From Pelagibacteraceae bacterium AG-325-E13 (lineage in GTDB: Bacteria > Pseudomonadota > Alphaproteobacteria > Pelagibacterales > Pelagibacteraceae): 64,000 bases of DNA. Below are positions 26,493 to 39,056 of this stretch, in pieces. Where the stretch lies: NCBI GenBank assembly GCA_003282965.1, contig QBYF01000001.1:1-64000 (forward strand). The letters are read 5' to 3'. The position numbers were made by a program, and so were the translations under genes. Below the pieces are notes generated by a model, which saw only the letters and a program-made list of their open reading frames with translations, was not told where the DNA came from and ran no database searches. Every line of letters starts with the position of its first letter. Within the stretch, counting starts at the first letter, position 1.

Positions 26493-27561
26493 ATGACAAA
26501 ATATTACACTAGAGCGTGTAATTTTTACTATGGGACAAACGCAAAATTTTTAATCAAAAAAAAAATAGCCCTGCCTTTATGTGGAAATCAAAATATTGCC
26601 TTTGATAAACTAGAGATTATCACAAGAAATAATAAAAAAGCTTTATCAAAAATTATTAATATTAATCAAGTTAAGAGTTTAAATACCTCAATTAAAAAAA
26701 AAGTTCGAGAAGATTTAAAAAAGATAGTTATCAAAAGAAAGAATTTCTTAAAAAATATAAATTTTATAGAACCATCAATTATGGGTATTTTGAATTTAAC
26801 TCCAGACAGTTTCTCTGATGGTGGAAAATTTAATAAAAGAAAAAAAAGCTCAAAATCATATTTTTAAGATGATTAAAGGAGGAGCAAAAATTATTGATGT
26901 TGGAGGCGAGTCTACAAGACCTGGTTCAAAAACAGTTCCAGTAAAAGCAGAGTGGAAAAGAATTGAAAACACTATAAAAAATTTTAAAAAAAAATATAAA
27001 AAAATAAATTTATCAGTAGATACAAGAAAATCAGAAATAATGATTAGAGCTATAAAATATAAAGTAGATATAATCAATGATGTTTCTGGTTTTAGCTATG
27101 AAGGTCAATCATTATCGAAACTAAAAAAGTACAATATTGCAAAAGTTCTACATCATATGCAAGGTACACCAAATACTATGCAAAAGAGTCCAAAATATAA
27201 AAATGTTTTGCTTGATATTTATGATTTTTTTGAAAAAGGTATAAAAGAGATAAAAAATAAAAAAATAATTATAGACCCTGGTATTGGGTTTGGTAAAAAT
27301 TTGAAACATAATTTGACTTTAATCTCTAAGATATCCTTGTTTCATAGTCTTGGATTGCCTATTTTGATAGGAACTTCAAGAAAAAGATTTATAAGTCAAA
27401 TTTCAGGGGACAACGATAGTGAAGAAAGAATTGGAGGCACCATCGCATCAGTTTTATTTTTGTTGTCTCAAGGAGTTCAAATTTTCAGAGTTCATGATGT
27501 TAATGAAGTAAAACAAAGTATTTTAGTGTTTGAGAAGATTTTATCAAATTTTAAAAATTAA
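26493..27561 (+). pseudogene. folP: Dihydropteroate synthase, interrupted by a +1 frameshift in an A8 tract
   Basis: Two overlapping frames together make one DHPS. Frame one (26493-26867) has an N-terminal extension and then IMGILNLTPDSFSDGGKF, the first pterin-binding signature. Frame two (from about 26845) continues with MIKGGAKIIDVGGESTRPGS, then VDTRK, INDVSG, MQGTPNTMQ, DPGIGFGK and GTSRKRFI. The break is at the A8 run 26840-26847: seven A would give one continuous protein of about 355 residues. All catalytic motifs survive on the two sides. This may be a sequencing error, a recent lesion or a site of transcriptional slippage. No other folP is in the window. Confidence 0.85.
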
Positions 27562-28891
27562 TGAAAAATAAATATTTCGGAACAGATGGAATTAGAGGAA
27601 CTGTAAATCAAGGAAATATTACAGGTGAAAAATTTTTTAAATTCGGCTTAGCGTCTGGGACGTATTTTAAAAATCAAAAAAAATCTAAACAAGTCGCTAT
27701 AATAGCAAAAGATACAAGATTATCTGGGTATACTTTGGAGCCCGCATTAGTATCAGGTTTAGTATCTGGAGGTATGCATGTTTTTACTTTAGGACCTTTG
27801 CCAACTAATGGGCTAGCAATGTTAACAAAATCTATGAAAGCTAATATGGGCATTATGATAACAGCATCTCATAACCCCTATCATGATAATGGATTAAAAT
27901 TGTTTGGACCAGATGGTATGAAATTATCTAATAAGATAGAAAACAAGATAGAGAAACTAATTGACGCAAAAATTACAAGACAATTAACAAACCCAAAATT
28001 ATTAGGTAGAGTAAAAAGACTTGAAGACGGAAATGATAAATATATTAAAATTTTAAGAAAAAATTTTCCTAAAAATTTTTATTTAAGAGGTACAAAAATA
28101 GTTTTAGATTGTGCTAATGGGGCCGGATATAAAGCTGCTCCAAAATTGCTTAAAGATCTTGGTGCAAAAGTCATTTCCTTGGGAATAAGACCTAATGGTT
28201 TAAATATTAACGATAAATGTGGGTCTACTTATCCCTCCAGAATTTGTTCAGCAGTAAAAAAATTTAAAGCACATGTTGGAATATCGTTTGATGGAGATGC
28301 TGATAGGATTATCATGTGCGACGAAAAAGGTAAGATTATAGATGGAGACCAAATAATTGCCATGCTTGCTCAAAGATGGAGATCAAAAAAAATTTTAAAA
28401 GGAGGAGTAATTGGAACATTAATGTCAAATTATGGATTGGAGACTTTTTTAAAAAAGGAAAAGATTAAGTTTTTTAGATCAAAAGTTGGAGATAAATATG
28501 TAAAAGAAAAAATGAAAAAATTAAATTTCAATCTAGGTGGAGAACAGTCTGGACATATCATTTTAGGAAAATTTGCAACAACAGGGGATGGGTTAATGGT
28601 CGCTCTAGAAGTTTTATTTTCTTTACGAAAAAGAAAAAAAGCAAGTAAGCTATTAAATGTATTTAAACCCCTTCCTCAGATTTTAGAAAATATTACAGTT
28701 AAAGATAAAGATATAATTAATAGGACCAAGTGTAAAAATGCCGTTAAAAAAGCGAATAAACTTATGAGCAATGAAGGAAGAATTTTAGTTCGAAAATCGG
28801 GCACCGAACCAAAAATAAGAATTATGGTTGAGTCTTATAATAAGAATTTAATTTTAAAATGTGTAAATATAATTAAAAAATCATTAAGATA

Positions 28892-28895
<4 letters not shown>
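27561..28895 (+). CDS. glmM: Phosphoglucosamine mutase
   Basis: 444 residues. YFGTDGIRGTVN at the start, active-site TASHNPYHDNG near 100-110, FDGDADR metal loop near 243-249 and GGEQSGHI near 323. It interconverts glucosamine-6-P and glucosamine-1-P for UDP-GlcNAc, peptidoglycan and LPS. Its ATG shares one base with the folP stop; folP-glmM is a common order. Confidence 0.97.
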
Positions 28896-31889
<2,994 letters not shown>

Positions 31890-31916
31890 ATCAGATTTAT
31901 ATATCAAATTTTATTT

Positions 31917-32897
31917 TCAACCACTAAGTTTTTTAAGTAAATTTAGTAATTTCTTAAAATCACTAGGTAATTCAGACTCAAAATTAACCCATTTTTTTTT
32001 TGATGGATGAATGAAGCCTAGACTTTTTGCATGAAGGGCTTGACCATTAAGAAATGAAAGTTTGTCAAGAAAGTCCTCATTAATTTTTTTGAATTTAATA
32101 TTTTTTTTTCCATATTGATTATCACCAAGCAAAGACGTTCCTTTATATTTCATATGCACTCTTATCTGATGTGTCCTTCCAGTCTCTAATTCACATTCTA
32201 CTAAACTTATTCTTGGAATATCTTTTATGTTAAAAACTCTAATTGTTTTGTAGTTAGTAATAGCTTTTTTTCCAGTAAAATCACTTACCATCATTAATTG
32301 TCTGTTTTTTTTATTTCTAGCGATCAATGTTTTTATAGTGCCTTGTAAAGGTCTTATAACTCCCCAAACTAAACATAAATATTTTCTTGAGATGGAATGT
32401 TCACTAAATTGTTTTCCAAGTTTTGAATGAGATAAATTATTTTTTGCTATCACTAATAAACCGCTAGTATCTTTATCAATCCTATGAACTATTCCTGGCC
32501 TAAATTCTCCATTAATATCAGATAATTTATCTTTATATTTATAAATCAGCGCATTCGCTAAAGTGTTTTCATGATTACCAGCCCCAGGGTGTACCACCAT
32601 TCCTTTTGGTTTATTTAAAATTAAAATATCTTTATCTTCAAAATGAATATCTAATTTGATCTTACTTGGCGATAATTTATCTAATTTTTTAATTAATAAT
32701 TTAATCGCTATAATGTCTTTAGTTTTAACTTTTTTTGATGAAGAAATAGCCGTTTTTTTATTTATTTTTACATTGGAAGACTCGATTATCTTTTTGATAT
32801 TAGATCTAGTTAAATCATCAATTTTTTCTGCCAAGAAAATATCAAGTCTTTTACGATTATCTTTTTCCTTTACTAAGAATTTAATTGAGTTATTCAT
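31917..32897 (-). CDS. rluD: 23S rRNA pseudouridine synthase, RluD family
   Basis: 326 residues. An N-terminal S4 RNA-binding domain (RLDIFLAEKIDDLTRSNIKK near 18-37) is followed by the RluA-family catalytic domain with PGIVHRIDKDTSGLLV near 137-152, whose HRIDKDTSGL includes the catalytic Asp. Substrate positions 1911/1915/1917 are known for E. coli RluD; the exact target here is inferred. The rluD-rpoH order is common in alphaproteobacteria. Confidence 0.93.
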   Translation of the reverse strand: MNNSIKFLVKEKDNRKRLDIFLAEKIDDLTRSNIKKIIESSNVKINKKTAISSSKKVKTKDIIAIKLLIKKLDKLSPSKIKLDIHFEDKDILILNKPKGMVVHPGAGNHENTLANALIYKYKDKLSDINGEFRPGIVHRIDKDTSGLLVIAKNNLSHSKLGKQFSEHSISRKYLCLVWGVIRPLQGTIKTLIARNKKNRQLMMVSDFTGKKAITNYKTIRVFNIKDIPRISLVECELETGRTHQIRVHMKYKGTSLLGDNQYGKKNIKFKKINEDFLDKLSFLNGQALHAKSLGFIHPSKKKWVNFESELPSDFKKLLNLLKKLSG

Positions 32898-32922
32898 GAT
32901 TTAATTTAGATTATAGTCTAAT

Positions 32923-32999
32923 GCGTTCGTAGCTCAACTGGATAGAGCGCCTGACTTCGGATCAGGAGGTTGAGGGTTCAAATCCTTCCGGGCGCACCA
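32923..32999 (+). tRNA. tRNA-Arg(TCG)
   Basis: Acceptor GCGTTCG (32923-32929) pairs with CGGGCGC (32989-32995) using two G:U pairs, and CCA is encoded. The anticodon stem CCTGA/TCAGG encloses CTTCGGA, anticodon TCG, reading CGA. The gene ends four bases before the stop codon of a convergent glycosyltransferase gene. Confidence 0.95.
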
Positions 33000-33003
33000 T
33001 AAT

Positions 33004-33810
33004 TTACATAATCCATTTTTTTAATTTATCTTTATTTTCAAGAATATATCTTGGAAAAGAGGAATCAATCTCTATTTTTTTTAAATTATAATTTCTCTTA
33101 AAAATATCTTGTCCTTTTTCGATCTTTAAACTTATATTTTCTTCATTAGTGATATCTGTCTTATTAAATTCTCCATGAGCAAAAGATTTAATTTTTTTGG
33201 ATATATTTTCTGGAGTTTGAAGATATGCAAAATGCCAACCTCCATTTTGAATTATTTGTAAATTTCTCATTTTATCAATTCTCCAAAAAGGGTATTTTTT
33301 AAATTTTAAATTTCTTAACCATTGTGGGGATTTGAAATTTTTTTTTAAACAAATTTTTGATCCGTGCCAGTTATTTTCCTTTAAATTTAAAAAGTTCAAT
33401 TTATACATGAACATTTTTTGAGAAAAAACTGCATACTTGTTTTTATCATATTCGCTCAGTTTGTTTAGATCAGGTATTTCATCTACGTCAGATAATATAA
33501 TCAAATCATTATCATTTGCGTCTTTTAAACCTCTCATGACAGAATTTCTTTGGTGTTGTTCTACCAAAGATTCACCACCTTCATGAGGTTTTTTTATATT
33601 TTCTGGAGTATCATCTACTACAATATAATTAATTTTATGTTGAAATTTTTTATATCTATTAATATCGAAATGTAATTTTTTTGTTTTTCCCTGATGATTA
33701 ACTGTTGACTCAACTATTACAAATTTATCTACAAATTCATTTAAAATGTTAAACCTTAAATCTGCTATATGATCTTCGTTAAAATATTGAAAGCAGTCAA
33801 AAATAGCCAT
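33004..33810 (-). CDS. Glycosyltransferase family 17 protein
   Basis: 268 residues. FDCFQYFNE near 4-12, VIVESTVNHQGKTKKLHF near 31-48, QRNSVMRGL near 86 and DLIILSDVDEIP near 100-111 match the GT17 family, whose eukaryotic members are beta-1,4-mannosyl-glycoprotein GlcNAc transferases. The VDE metal site is intact. Donor and acceptor in bacteria are unknown. It is the last gene of a minus-strand cluster ending at tRNA-Arg. Confidence 0.85.
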   Translation of the reverse strand: MAIFDCFQYFNEDHIADLRFNILNEFVDKFVIVESTVNHQGKTKKLHFDINRYKKFQHKINYIVVDDTPENIKKPHEGGESLVEQHQRNSVMRGLKDANDNDLIILSDVDEIPDLNKLSEYDKNKYAVFSQKMFMYKLNFLNLKENNWHGSKICLKKNFKSPQWLRNLKFKKYPFWRIDKMRNLQIIQNGGWHFAYLQTPENISKKIKSFAHGEFNKTDITNEENISLKIEKGQDIFKRNYNLKKIEIDSSFPRYILENKDKLKKWIM

Positions 33811-33816
33811 ATATTT

Positions 33817-34755
33817 TCAATTAAAGTATCTATCTTCGGTTTTCATATAAAACTCAGAATGCCCTAAATTTAAGATTTTAGATATTTTTTTCAAAAGATT
33901 TATTTGGCCTGTTATAAGCATTAAACTAATAAATTCTCTCTTCTTTTCGACGATTAATTTTTTTCCAGACTCTATTAAAAAATTTGGAATAAATATCATG
34001 TCCATTTCCGCTGGTGCTCTTGTAGAGTGAGATCCAATTTTTTTCCAGTCTGACACAATGTAACCTAGCTTATACAAAAGTTCAGTTACTTCTGTCCAGT
34101 AAGGTTCTTTTTTGTACATAGGAAATATCTGAACTTCACATTTTATGATTAAAGGCCTAAAACTTTCCAAACCTTTTAAAATTTCTAATTCAGCACCTTG
34201 AGTATCAATTTTTAAATAATCTAATGTATTTATATTTAGCTCTTTGAGACTTGAAGATAATGTATCACATTCAACCATTTCAGTTTTACTTACGTCAAAT
34301 AAATGAAAGTCTTTTTCCTTAAAGTCATAAATTTCTAAAGAATCTCTATTAGGCTCATACATTGAAGAGCTTTGAGGTCTTTTGTTTAAAATATAAAGTT
34401 TTCTTTCACCTCTAGAACTCCAAAGTCCTTTATTAATAGTAAATTTGCTTTCTTCACCGTTAAAAGAATTTTTTAATGGATCAACCAAGATAGAATCGAA
34501 ATATTTATTATATTTTCTAGGAAAATATTTATCTGAATTAAATCCCCCTTGAGCCCCCACATCAAGACCAATTAATTTTTTATTTTTCAACAATACTTCA
34601 ATATTATTTTGAAAATCATAAGCGTTGTTTGCGCTAAATTTTTTATCGTTAAGAAAATTTACTGCCCTAGTATTTGTCTTCAGTAGTTCAAAAACTTTAT
34701 ATAAAAATGGTAGCAATAGCTTGGTTATACTTATTCTTATTTTCTTTAGAAACAT
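33817..34755 (-). CDS. FkbM-family methyltransferase
   Basis: 312 residues. The SAM-binding strand LIGLDVGAQGG is near 61-71, followed by ILVDPLKNSF near 89 and the FkbM hallmark LDYLKIDTQGAELEILKGL near 177-195. It probably O-methylates a sugar or related acceptor. Spacing of six bases to GT17 and nine to the oxygenase suggests one operon. Residues 1-20 are hydrophobic/basic and could be a membrane-associated helix. Confidence 0.87.
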   Translation of the reverse strand: MFLKKIRISITKLLLPFLYKVFELLKTNTRAVNFLNDKKFSANNAYDFQNNIEVLLKNKKLIGLDVGAQGGFNSDKYFPRKYNKYFDSILVDPLKNSFNGEESKFTINKGLWSSRGERKLYILNKRPQSSSMYEPNRDSLEIYDFKEKDFHLFDVSKTEMVECDTLSSSLKELNINTLDYLKIDTQGAELEILKGLESFRPLIIKCEVQIFPMYKKEPYWTEVTELLYKLGYIVSDWKKIGSHSTRAPAEMDMIFIPNFLIESGKKLIVEKKREFISLMLITGQINLLKKISKILNLGHSEFYMKTEDRYFN

Positions 34756-34764
34756 AAAAGATTT

Positions 34765-35472
34765 TTATTTTCTCGTGAATGTTGCTATACCTATTTTATT
34801 ACCTTCAATAACCGAAGAAGAGCAATGTAGATGAGTTCTATCAAAAATCAACATTGATCCTACTTCCCATTCGTAAATTAGCTCTACTTCTAAGCCTTTT
34901 AAATTATCTATATTTTCATGTTTTAAATATTTTTTGTGTATTTCTTTATCAAAAGGTTTGTCACCATATAATCTTAAATGCTCAGAAGATCTTTTGTTTT
35001 GTCCGTAGCCTAACTTTTTTTTTTTCAATTCTTCAGGATCTTGAGTGAAACTAGTTGAACAATCATAGAATCTATTTTTAAAAATCACAGTGCTACCAAC
35101 AGAAGATAATGGAATTAGGCTTTGTTTATAAATTTGGTTTTTAAATTCAAAACCAGCATCTACGTGTAAACCGATCGGAGAACGACTTTCTTGTATAAGT
35201 CCAAAAATATCTTTACCATTTTCGTCTTGAAGATTATCCATTTTAAAGTCTCCAATTTCTTTTCTAAGTCTTTCACAAAATATTTTTTCTAATTTTTCAT
35301 TATAACCTTGTAACCATCTTTTTTTGATAACATTTTGTTTTTTGTTGTGAACTGTGGTTGGAAGATTCTCATACAATTTTAAAAATTCTTCAATTTCCTC
35401 TTTATTATATAAATTTTTTATTACTTTTGGAGGTGACTCGTGTTTCTTTATTTCTTTGATTCTTTCATTCAT
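34765..35472 (-). CDS. Putative 2-oxoglutarate/Fe(II)-dependent oxygenase
   Basis: 235 residues. GLHVDAGFEF at 101-110 gives an H-x-D pair (H103, D105) and DRTHLHCSS at 211-219 gives the distal His (H214 or H216), with IGIATFTRK as a final strand. This is the expected facial triad plus jelly-roll layout, like phytanoyl/prolyl hydroxylase relatives. A basic residue for 2-oxoglutarate would be the late Lys/Arg, but it is not certain. It could hydroxylate a sugar, lipid or small molecule made by this cluster. The family call is by motif only. Confidence 0.62.
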   Translation of the reverse strand: MNERIKEIKKHESPPKVIKNLYNKEEIEEFLKLYENLPTTVHNKKQNVIKKRWLQGYNEKLEKIFCERLRKEIGDFKMDNLQDENGKDIFGLIQESRSPIGLHVDAGFEFKNQIYKQSLIPLSSVGSTVIFKNRFYDCSTSFTQDPEELKKKKLGYGQNKRSSEHLRLYGDKPFDKEIHKKYLKHENIDNLKGLEVELIYEWEVGSMLIFDRTHLHCSSSVIEGNKIGIATFTRK

Positions 35473-35478
35473 TGTATT

Positions 35479-36270
35479 TTATTCACCCATGTTTATTAGT
35501 GTTCCTCTTTGCTTAGCTCCTAAATAAGAAGAATAAAAAATTATAACACCTAAAATAAAATAAACTATAGATATTGATATTGATTTAATTATGTCGAAAT
35601 AATTGACAGTATTATTTAACAGAATGTTTCTCATTTCTTCAAATATATGAACTAAAGGAAGACCTTTTGCTACAATTTGAAGGGAATAGGGTAAAATTTC
35701 TATAGGATAATAAATGCATCCCAATGGAGCTAAAAAAAATAAGCTCGCCCACGCAATATTCTCAAAAGAAGGCCCAAATCTTAATAATCCAGATGTCACT
35801 AAAAGTCCTAAAGTAACTCCAAATAAATATAGAGGCAATAATAATAATAACAGCGGCAAGCCAAGTTTAAAAACTGAAACCCCAAAAAGAGGTATAGCCA
35901 AAATTGCAGCAGGAACTAAACCAATAAGAGCTCTTAAAATTGCAGTTAATGTTAAAGATGTAATGATTTCACTTATTCTAATAGGCGCAATAAATAAATT
36001 TGTAAAATTTCTACTCCAAATTTCCTCCAAAAACATCATATTAAAACTTATACTAACTCTAAATAGAAAGTCATATAAGATTGCTGCCGTTAAAATGATA
36101 CCAACTGTATTACTATAATAGTCTGAACTTAAAGTAAAAAATTTAGATATAAAACCCCAAAGAAAAATCTGCACGGTCGGCCAGTAAATTAAATCTATAA
36201 TTCTTGGCAAAGAGTTGCTTATTAAATAAATATGCCTAAGTCCTAAAGCGTAAATCTTACCGAAGTTCAT
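35479..36270 (-). CDS. ABC-2 type exporter, membrane permease
   Basis: 263 residues with six hydrophobic segments (about 27-45, 58-78, 103-130, 132-155, 170-195, 230-250) and no ATPase domain. WPTVQIFLWGF and the NLFIAPIRISEI coupling region resemble ABC-2 permeases. It overlaps the ATPase gene by 14 bases, so translation is coupled. Substrate is unknown; polysaccharide, lipid and drug exporters share this fold. Confidence 0.85.
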   Translation of the reverse strand: MNFGKIYALGLRHIYLISNSLPRIIDLIYWPTVQIFLWGFISKFFTLSSDYYSNTVGIILTAAILYDFLFRVSISFNMMFLEEIWSRNFTNLFIAPIRISEIITSLTLTAILRALIGLVPAAILAIPLFGVSVFKLGLPLLLLLLPLYLFGVTLGLLVTSGLLRFGPSFENIAWASLFFLAPLGCIYYPIEILPYSLQIVAKGLPLVHIFEEMRNILLNNTVNYFDIIKSISISIVYFILGVIIFYSSYLGAKQRGTLINMGE

Positions 36271-36991
36271 CGTTGCTCCTAGCTAGTTTGAGAAAAGTTT
36301 CTTCAAGATTATTCCTTCCATGTTTTTTAACTATTTCATTACAAGTTCCTTTATCTATAATCTTTCCTTTTTTCATCATTATTATACTGTCACAAAGTCT
36401 TTCAACCTCGCTCATATTGTGAGAAGCAAGAAGAATAGTGACTTGATTTTTTGATCTATATTCTTGAATATAACTTCTTACAAAATCACCAATATCGGGA
36501 TCTAAACTTGCAGTTGGCTCGTCTAAAAGTAAAATTTCTGGTTTATTAATTAATGATTTAGCTAATGATACTCTATTTTTTTGTCCAGAGGATAACTCTC
36601 CAGTTTTTCTTTTAAAAAAATTTTTAATATCTAAATCTTGTGATATTTCTAATATTCTTTCACTTAAGTTTTTAACTCCATACAACCTTCCATACACCTC
36701 TAAATTTTGTTTCACAGTTAATTTTTTTGGAAGCTCAATATAAGGAGAGCAAAAATTTATTCTAGTTAATATGTCATCTCTTTTAAAAGATTCTAAATTT
36801 TTATTATCTATCATGATTTCCCCTTCAGAGGGCTTAATTAGACCTAGCATCATACCTATAGACGTTGTTTTTCCACATCCGTTTGGACCTAATAAACCTA
36901 CAGTTTTATTTTTCTCAATGTGAAAATTAATTTTATCTACTGCCAAATTCTTTTTAAATACTTTAGAAAGATTTTTAATTTGAATAAACAT
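36257..36991 (-). CDS. ABC-2 type exporter, ATP-binding subunit
   Basis: 244 residues. Walker A GPNGCGKT at 35-42, signature LSSGQKNRVSLAK near 137, Walker B ILLLDEPTASLDP near 155-167 and a switch His in LASHNMSEVE. It pairs with the permease downstream. It abuts tsaC upstream with no gap. Confidence 0.93.
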   Translation of the reverse strand: MFIQIKNLSKVFKKNLAVDKINFHIEKNKTVGLLGPNGCGKTTSIGMMLGLIKPSEGEIMIDNKNLESFKRDDILTRINFCSPYIELPKKLTVKQNLEVYGRLYGVKNLSERILEISQDLDIKNFFKRKTGELSSGQKNRVSLAKSLINKPEILLLDEPTASLDPDIGDFVRSYIQEYRSKNQVTILLASHNMSEVERLCDSIIMMKKGKIIDKGTCNEIVKKHGRNNLEETFLKLARSNDELR

Positions 36992-37939
36992 TTAATAGGC
37001 TGCTCTTTTTAATCGATCATTTATTGCTATACCTTCATCTACGTTTGGTATTTTCACAACGAAAATTTTTTTAAATCCTTGTTTTTTAATTTTTCTGAAA
37101 GTTTTGTATAAATTAGATGCAGCTTCTTTCAAGTCTGATTTTTTACTCAGATTAAAATAATTTGTTTTATTTTCGTACTTTTTTCCAAAAGTAATCAAAG
37201 CACAATTTTTTTCTGCTCTTTTTTTATTTAATATTACAGGAATTCCTGGTGAATAATGTTTTTTAAGCATACCAGGGGATCTAATTTTTGAACTTTTTTT
37301 AAAAATACTAATTTTTAAAATTTTTTTAATGGTTTTTGCTCCAATTATTCCAGGTCTCAAAATTTTTGGTTTTCCAATTAAGCTTACTACTGTTGACTCA
37401 ATTCCAATTTTTGAATTTCCACTATTTATGATGATTTTAATTTTCTTATTAAATTCTTCGGAAACATCTTGAGCATTCACAGGACTTATTCCGGAAGATA
37501 AATTTGCGCTAGGCATTGCCAATGGAAAATTAAGTTTTTTTAGAACCAATCTTGTAGTTTTGTGACTTGGAAATCTTATAGCTACTGTATTTAATTTTGC
37601 AGTAACTAATGATTGGATCTTAGATTTATTTTTTTTTCTTAAAACAAAAGTAATTGGTCCAGGACAAAACTTTTTATACAATTTGTAAAAATCACGATTA
37701 AAGATAACATCTTTATCAGCATCTTTATAATTTAAATAATGTACAATTAATGGATTCTTTTTTGGTCTTTTTTTTAAACGATATATTTTTTGAACTGCTA
37801 ATTTTGAATATGCGTTTCCACCTAATCCATAAACTGTTTCAGTAGGCATACCCACTACATTTCCCCTTTTCAAATTTGTAATACATTTGTGTAGTATTTT
37901 TTTGTTAAAAGAAAATATATTTGAATAGATATTTTTCAT
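36992..37939 (-). CDS. tsaC: L-threonylcarbamoyladenylate synthase, Sua5/TsaC type
   Basis: 315 residues, the long Sua5 form. GNVVGMPTETVYGLGGNAYS near 26-45, KKRPKKNPLIVHY near 56-68, RFPSHK, MPSANLSSG and the later SPGMLKKHYSPG linker to the Sua5 C-terminal domain are present. It makes the activated precursor for t6A37 of ANN-decoding tRNAs, which is critical here as AAA/AAT/ATT codons dominate. Confidence 0.94.
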   Translation of the reverse strand: MKNIYSNIFSFNKKILHKCITNLKRGNVVGMPTETVYGLGGNAYSKLAVQKIYRLKKRPKKNPLIVHYLNYKDADKDVIFNRDFYKLYKKFCPGPITFVLRKKNKSKIQSLVTAKLNTVAIRFPSHKTTRLVLKKLNFPLAMPSANLSSGISPVNAQDVSEEFNKKIKIIINSGNSKIGIESTVVSLIGKPKILRPGIIGAKTIKKILKISIFKKSSKIRSPGMLKKHYSPGIPVILNKKRAEKNCALITFGKKYENKTNYFNLSKKSDLKEAASNLYKTFRKIKKQGFKKIFVVKIPNVDEGIAINDRLKRAAY

Positions 37940-37960
37940 AATGTAATTATTATACTACTA

Positions 37961-38188
37961 ATGAAAAATGAAAATATTCCAGCTGACGTCAAAAGTAAAT
38001 CATTAAAAGAAGCGAGAGAAGAAATAAATGATATTTTAAATAAACTTGAGAATAAAGACACAGATTTAGCAGGTTCAATCAATGATTATAAAAGATTAAT
38101 CCAACTTAACAATCATATAGATAAATTGTTTAAAAAAAAAGTTAAAGAAATTTCCTTGACTACTAACGAAATTAAAAAAGATGATTAA
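37961..38188 (+). CDS. xseB: Exodeoxyribonuclease VII small subunit
   Basis: 75 residues with the three-helix XseB pattern: SLKEAREEINDILNKLENKDTDL, then SINDYKRLIQL and a second helix. XseA is not in the window. It overlaps ispA by eight bases; xseB-ispA-dxs is a widespread proteobacterial order, which strengthens the call for such a short protein. Confidence 0.85.
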   Translation: MKNENIPADVKSKSLKEAREEINDILNKLENKDTDLAGSINDYKRLIQLNNHIDKLFKKKVKEISLTTNEIKKDD

Positions 38189-39056
38189 AGTCAAATTAAT
38201 TAGAAATGCAAAAAGAATAGATAAATTTCTTATCAACTATTTAAAAAAACAAGATAGATCTTTACTAGTTAATCCAATGAAGTATGGAATTATATCAGGA
38301 GGAAAAAAAATAAGATCCACCGTTATATTGAGTGCAGGAAAAATATTTAATTTAAATCAAAAAAAATTAATTAACATATGCGCTTCTGTAGAATGTATTC
38401 ATTCATACTCTTTGATACACGATGATCTTCCGTGTATGGATGATGACTCAATAAGAAGAGGTAAACCTTCAACTCATATCAAATTTGGGGAGGCCTCAGC
38501 TGTACTAGCTGGGAATTCTTTATTAACCTTAGCCTTTGAGATGATAGCTGACAAAAATTACCGCATAAATTCAAAATCAAAAAACGAAATTATTAAATCA
38601 TTAGCATTTTGTTCAGGTCATACAGGAATAGCAGGTGGTCAAGAGCTTGATCTTAAGTTTGAGAATAAGAAAAAAAGCTTGAGTCAAATTATATCGATGC
38701 AAAAGAAAAAAACAGGAAAGTTATTTAGTTTTTGCCTTTATGCAGTAGGTGTATTGGCAAAAAAAAGCAATAAGGAAAAAAAATTCTTAAGCACTTTAGG
38801 TGAAGAAATTGGACTTTTGTTTCAACTTGCTGATGATTTTTTAGATATCAAGGGTCAAAAGAATTTAGTGGGTAAACCGACAAAAAAAGATCATAAAAAA
38901 GGAAAATCAACCTTAATCAATTTGATGGGGTACAAAAAAGCAAATATCTATGCAAATAATTTAAAGAAAAAGATATTGCTTAAGTTAAAAAAACATGGAA
39001 AAAAAGGGAAAGACTTATCTGATATTATAGAATTTATATTAGGTAGAAATTTTTAA
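38181..39056 (+). CDS. ispA: Farnesyl diphosphate synthase
   Basis: 291 residues. [11 protein letters not shown] near 40-50, first Asp-rich motif DDLPCMDDD at 81-89 and second DDFLD near 212. A short-chain trans-prenyltransferase making C15 from IPP/DMAPP. Retinal for proteorhodopsin, ubiquinone and undecaprenyl carriers all draw on this pool. The stop shares its last base with the dxs start. Confidence 0.94.
   Translation: MIKVKLIRNAKRIDKFLINYLKKQDRSLLVNPMKYGIISGGKKIRSTVILSAGKIFNLNQKKLINICASVECIHSYSLIHDDLPCMDDDSIRRGKPSTHIKFGEASAVLAGNSLLTLAFEMIADKNYRINSKSKNEIIKSLAFCSGHTGIAGGQELDLKFENKKKSLSQIISMQKKKTGKLFSFCLYAVGVLAKKSNKEKKFLSTLGEEIGLLFQLADDFLDIKGQKNLVGKPTKKDHKKGKSTLINLMGYKKANIYANNLKKKILLKLKKHGKKGKDLSDIIEFILGRNF

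Noticed and set aside
32990-33010. Integration site (att) at the 3' end of tRNA-Arg for the adjacent cluster
   Set aside because: I found no second copy of the tRNA 3' end at the far side of the cluster near 36991 and no integrase or phage gene.
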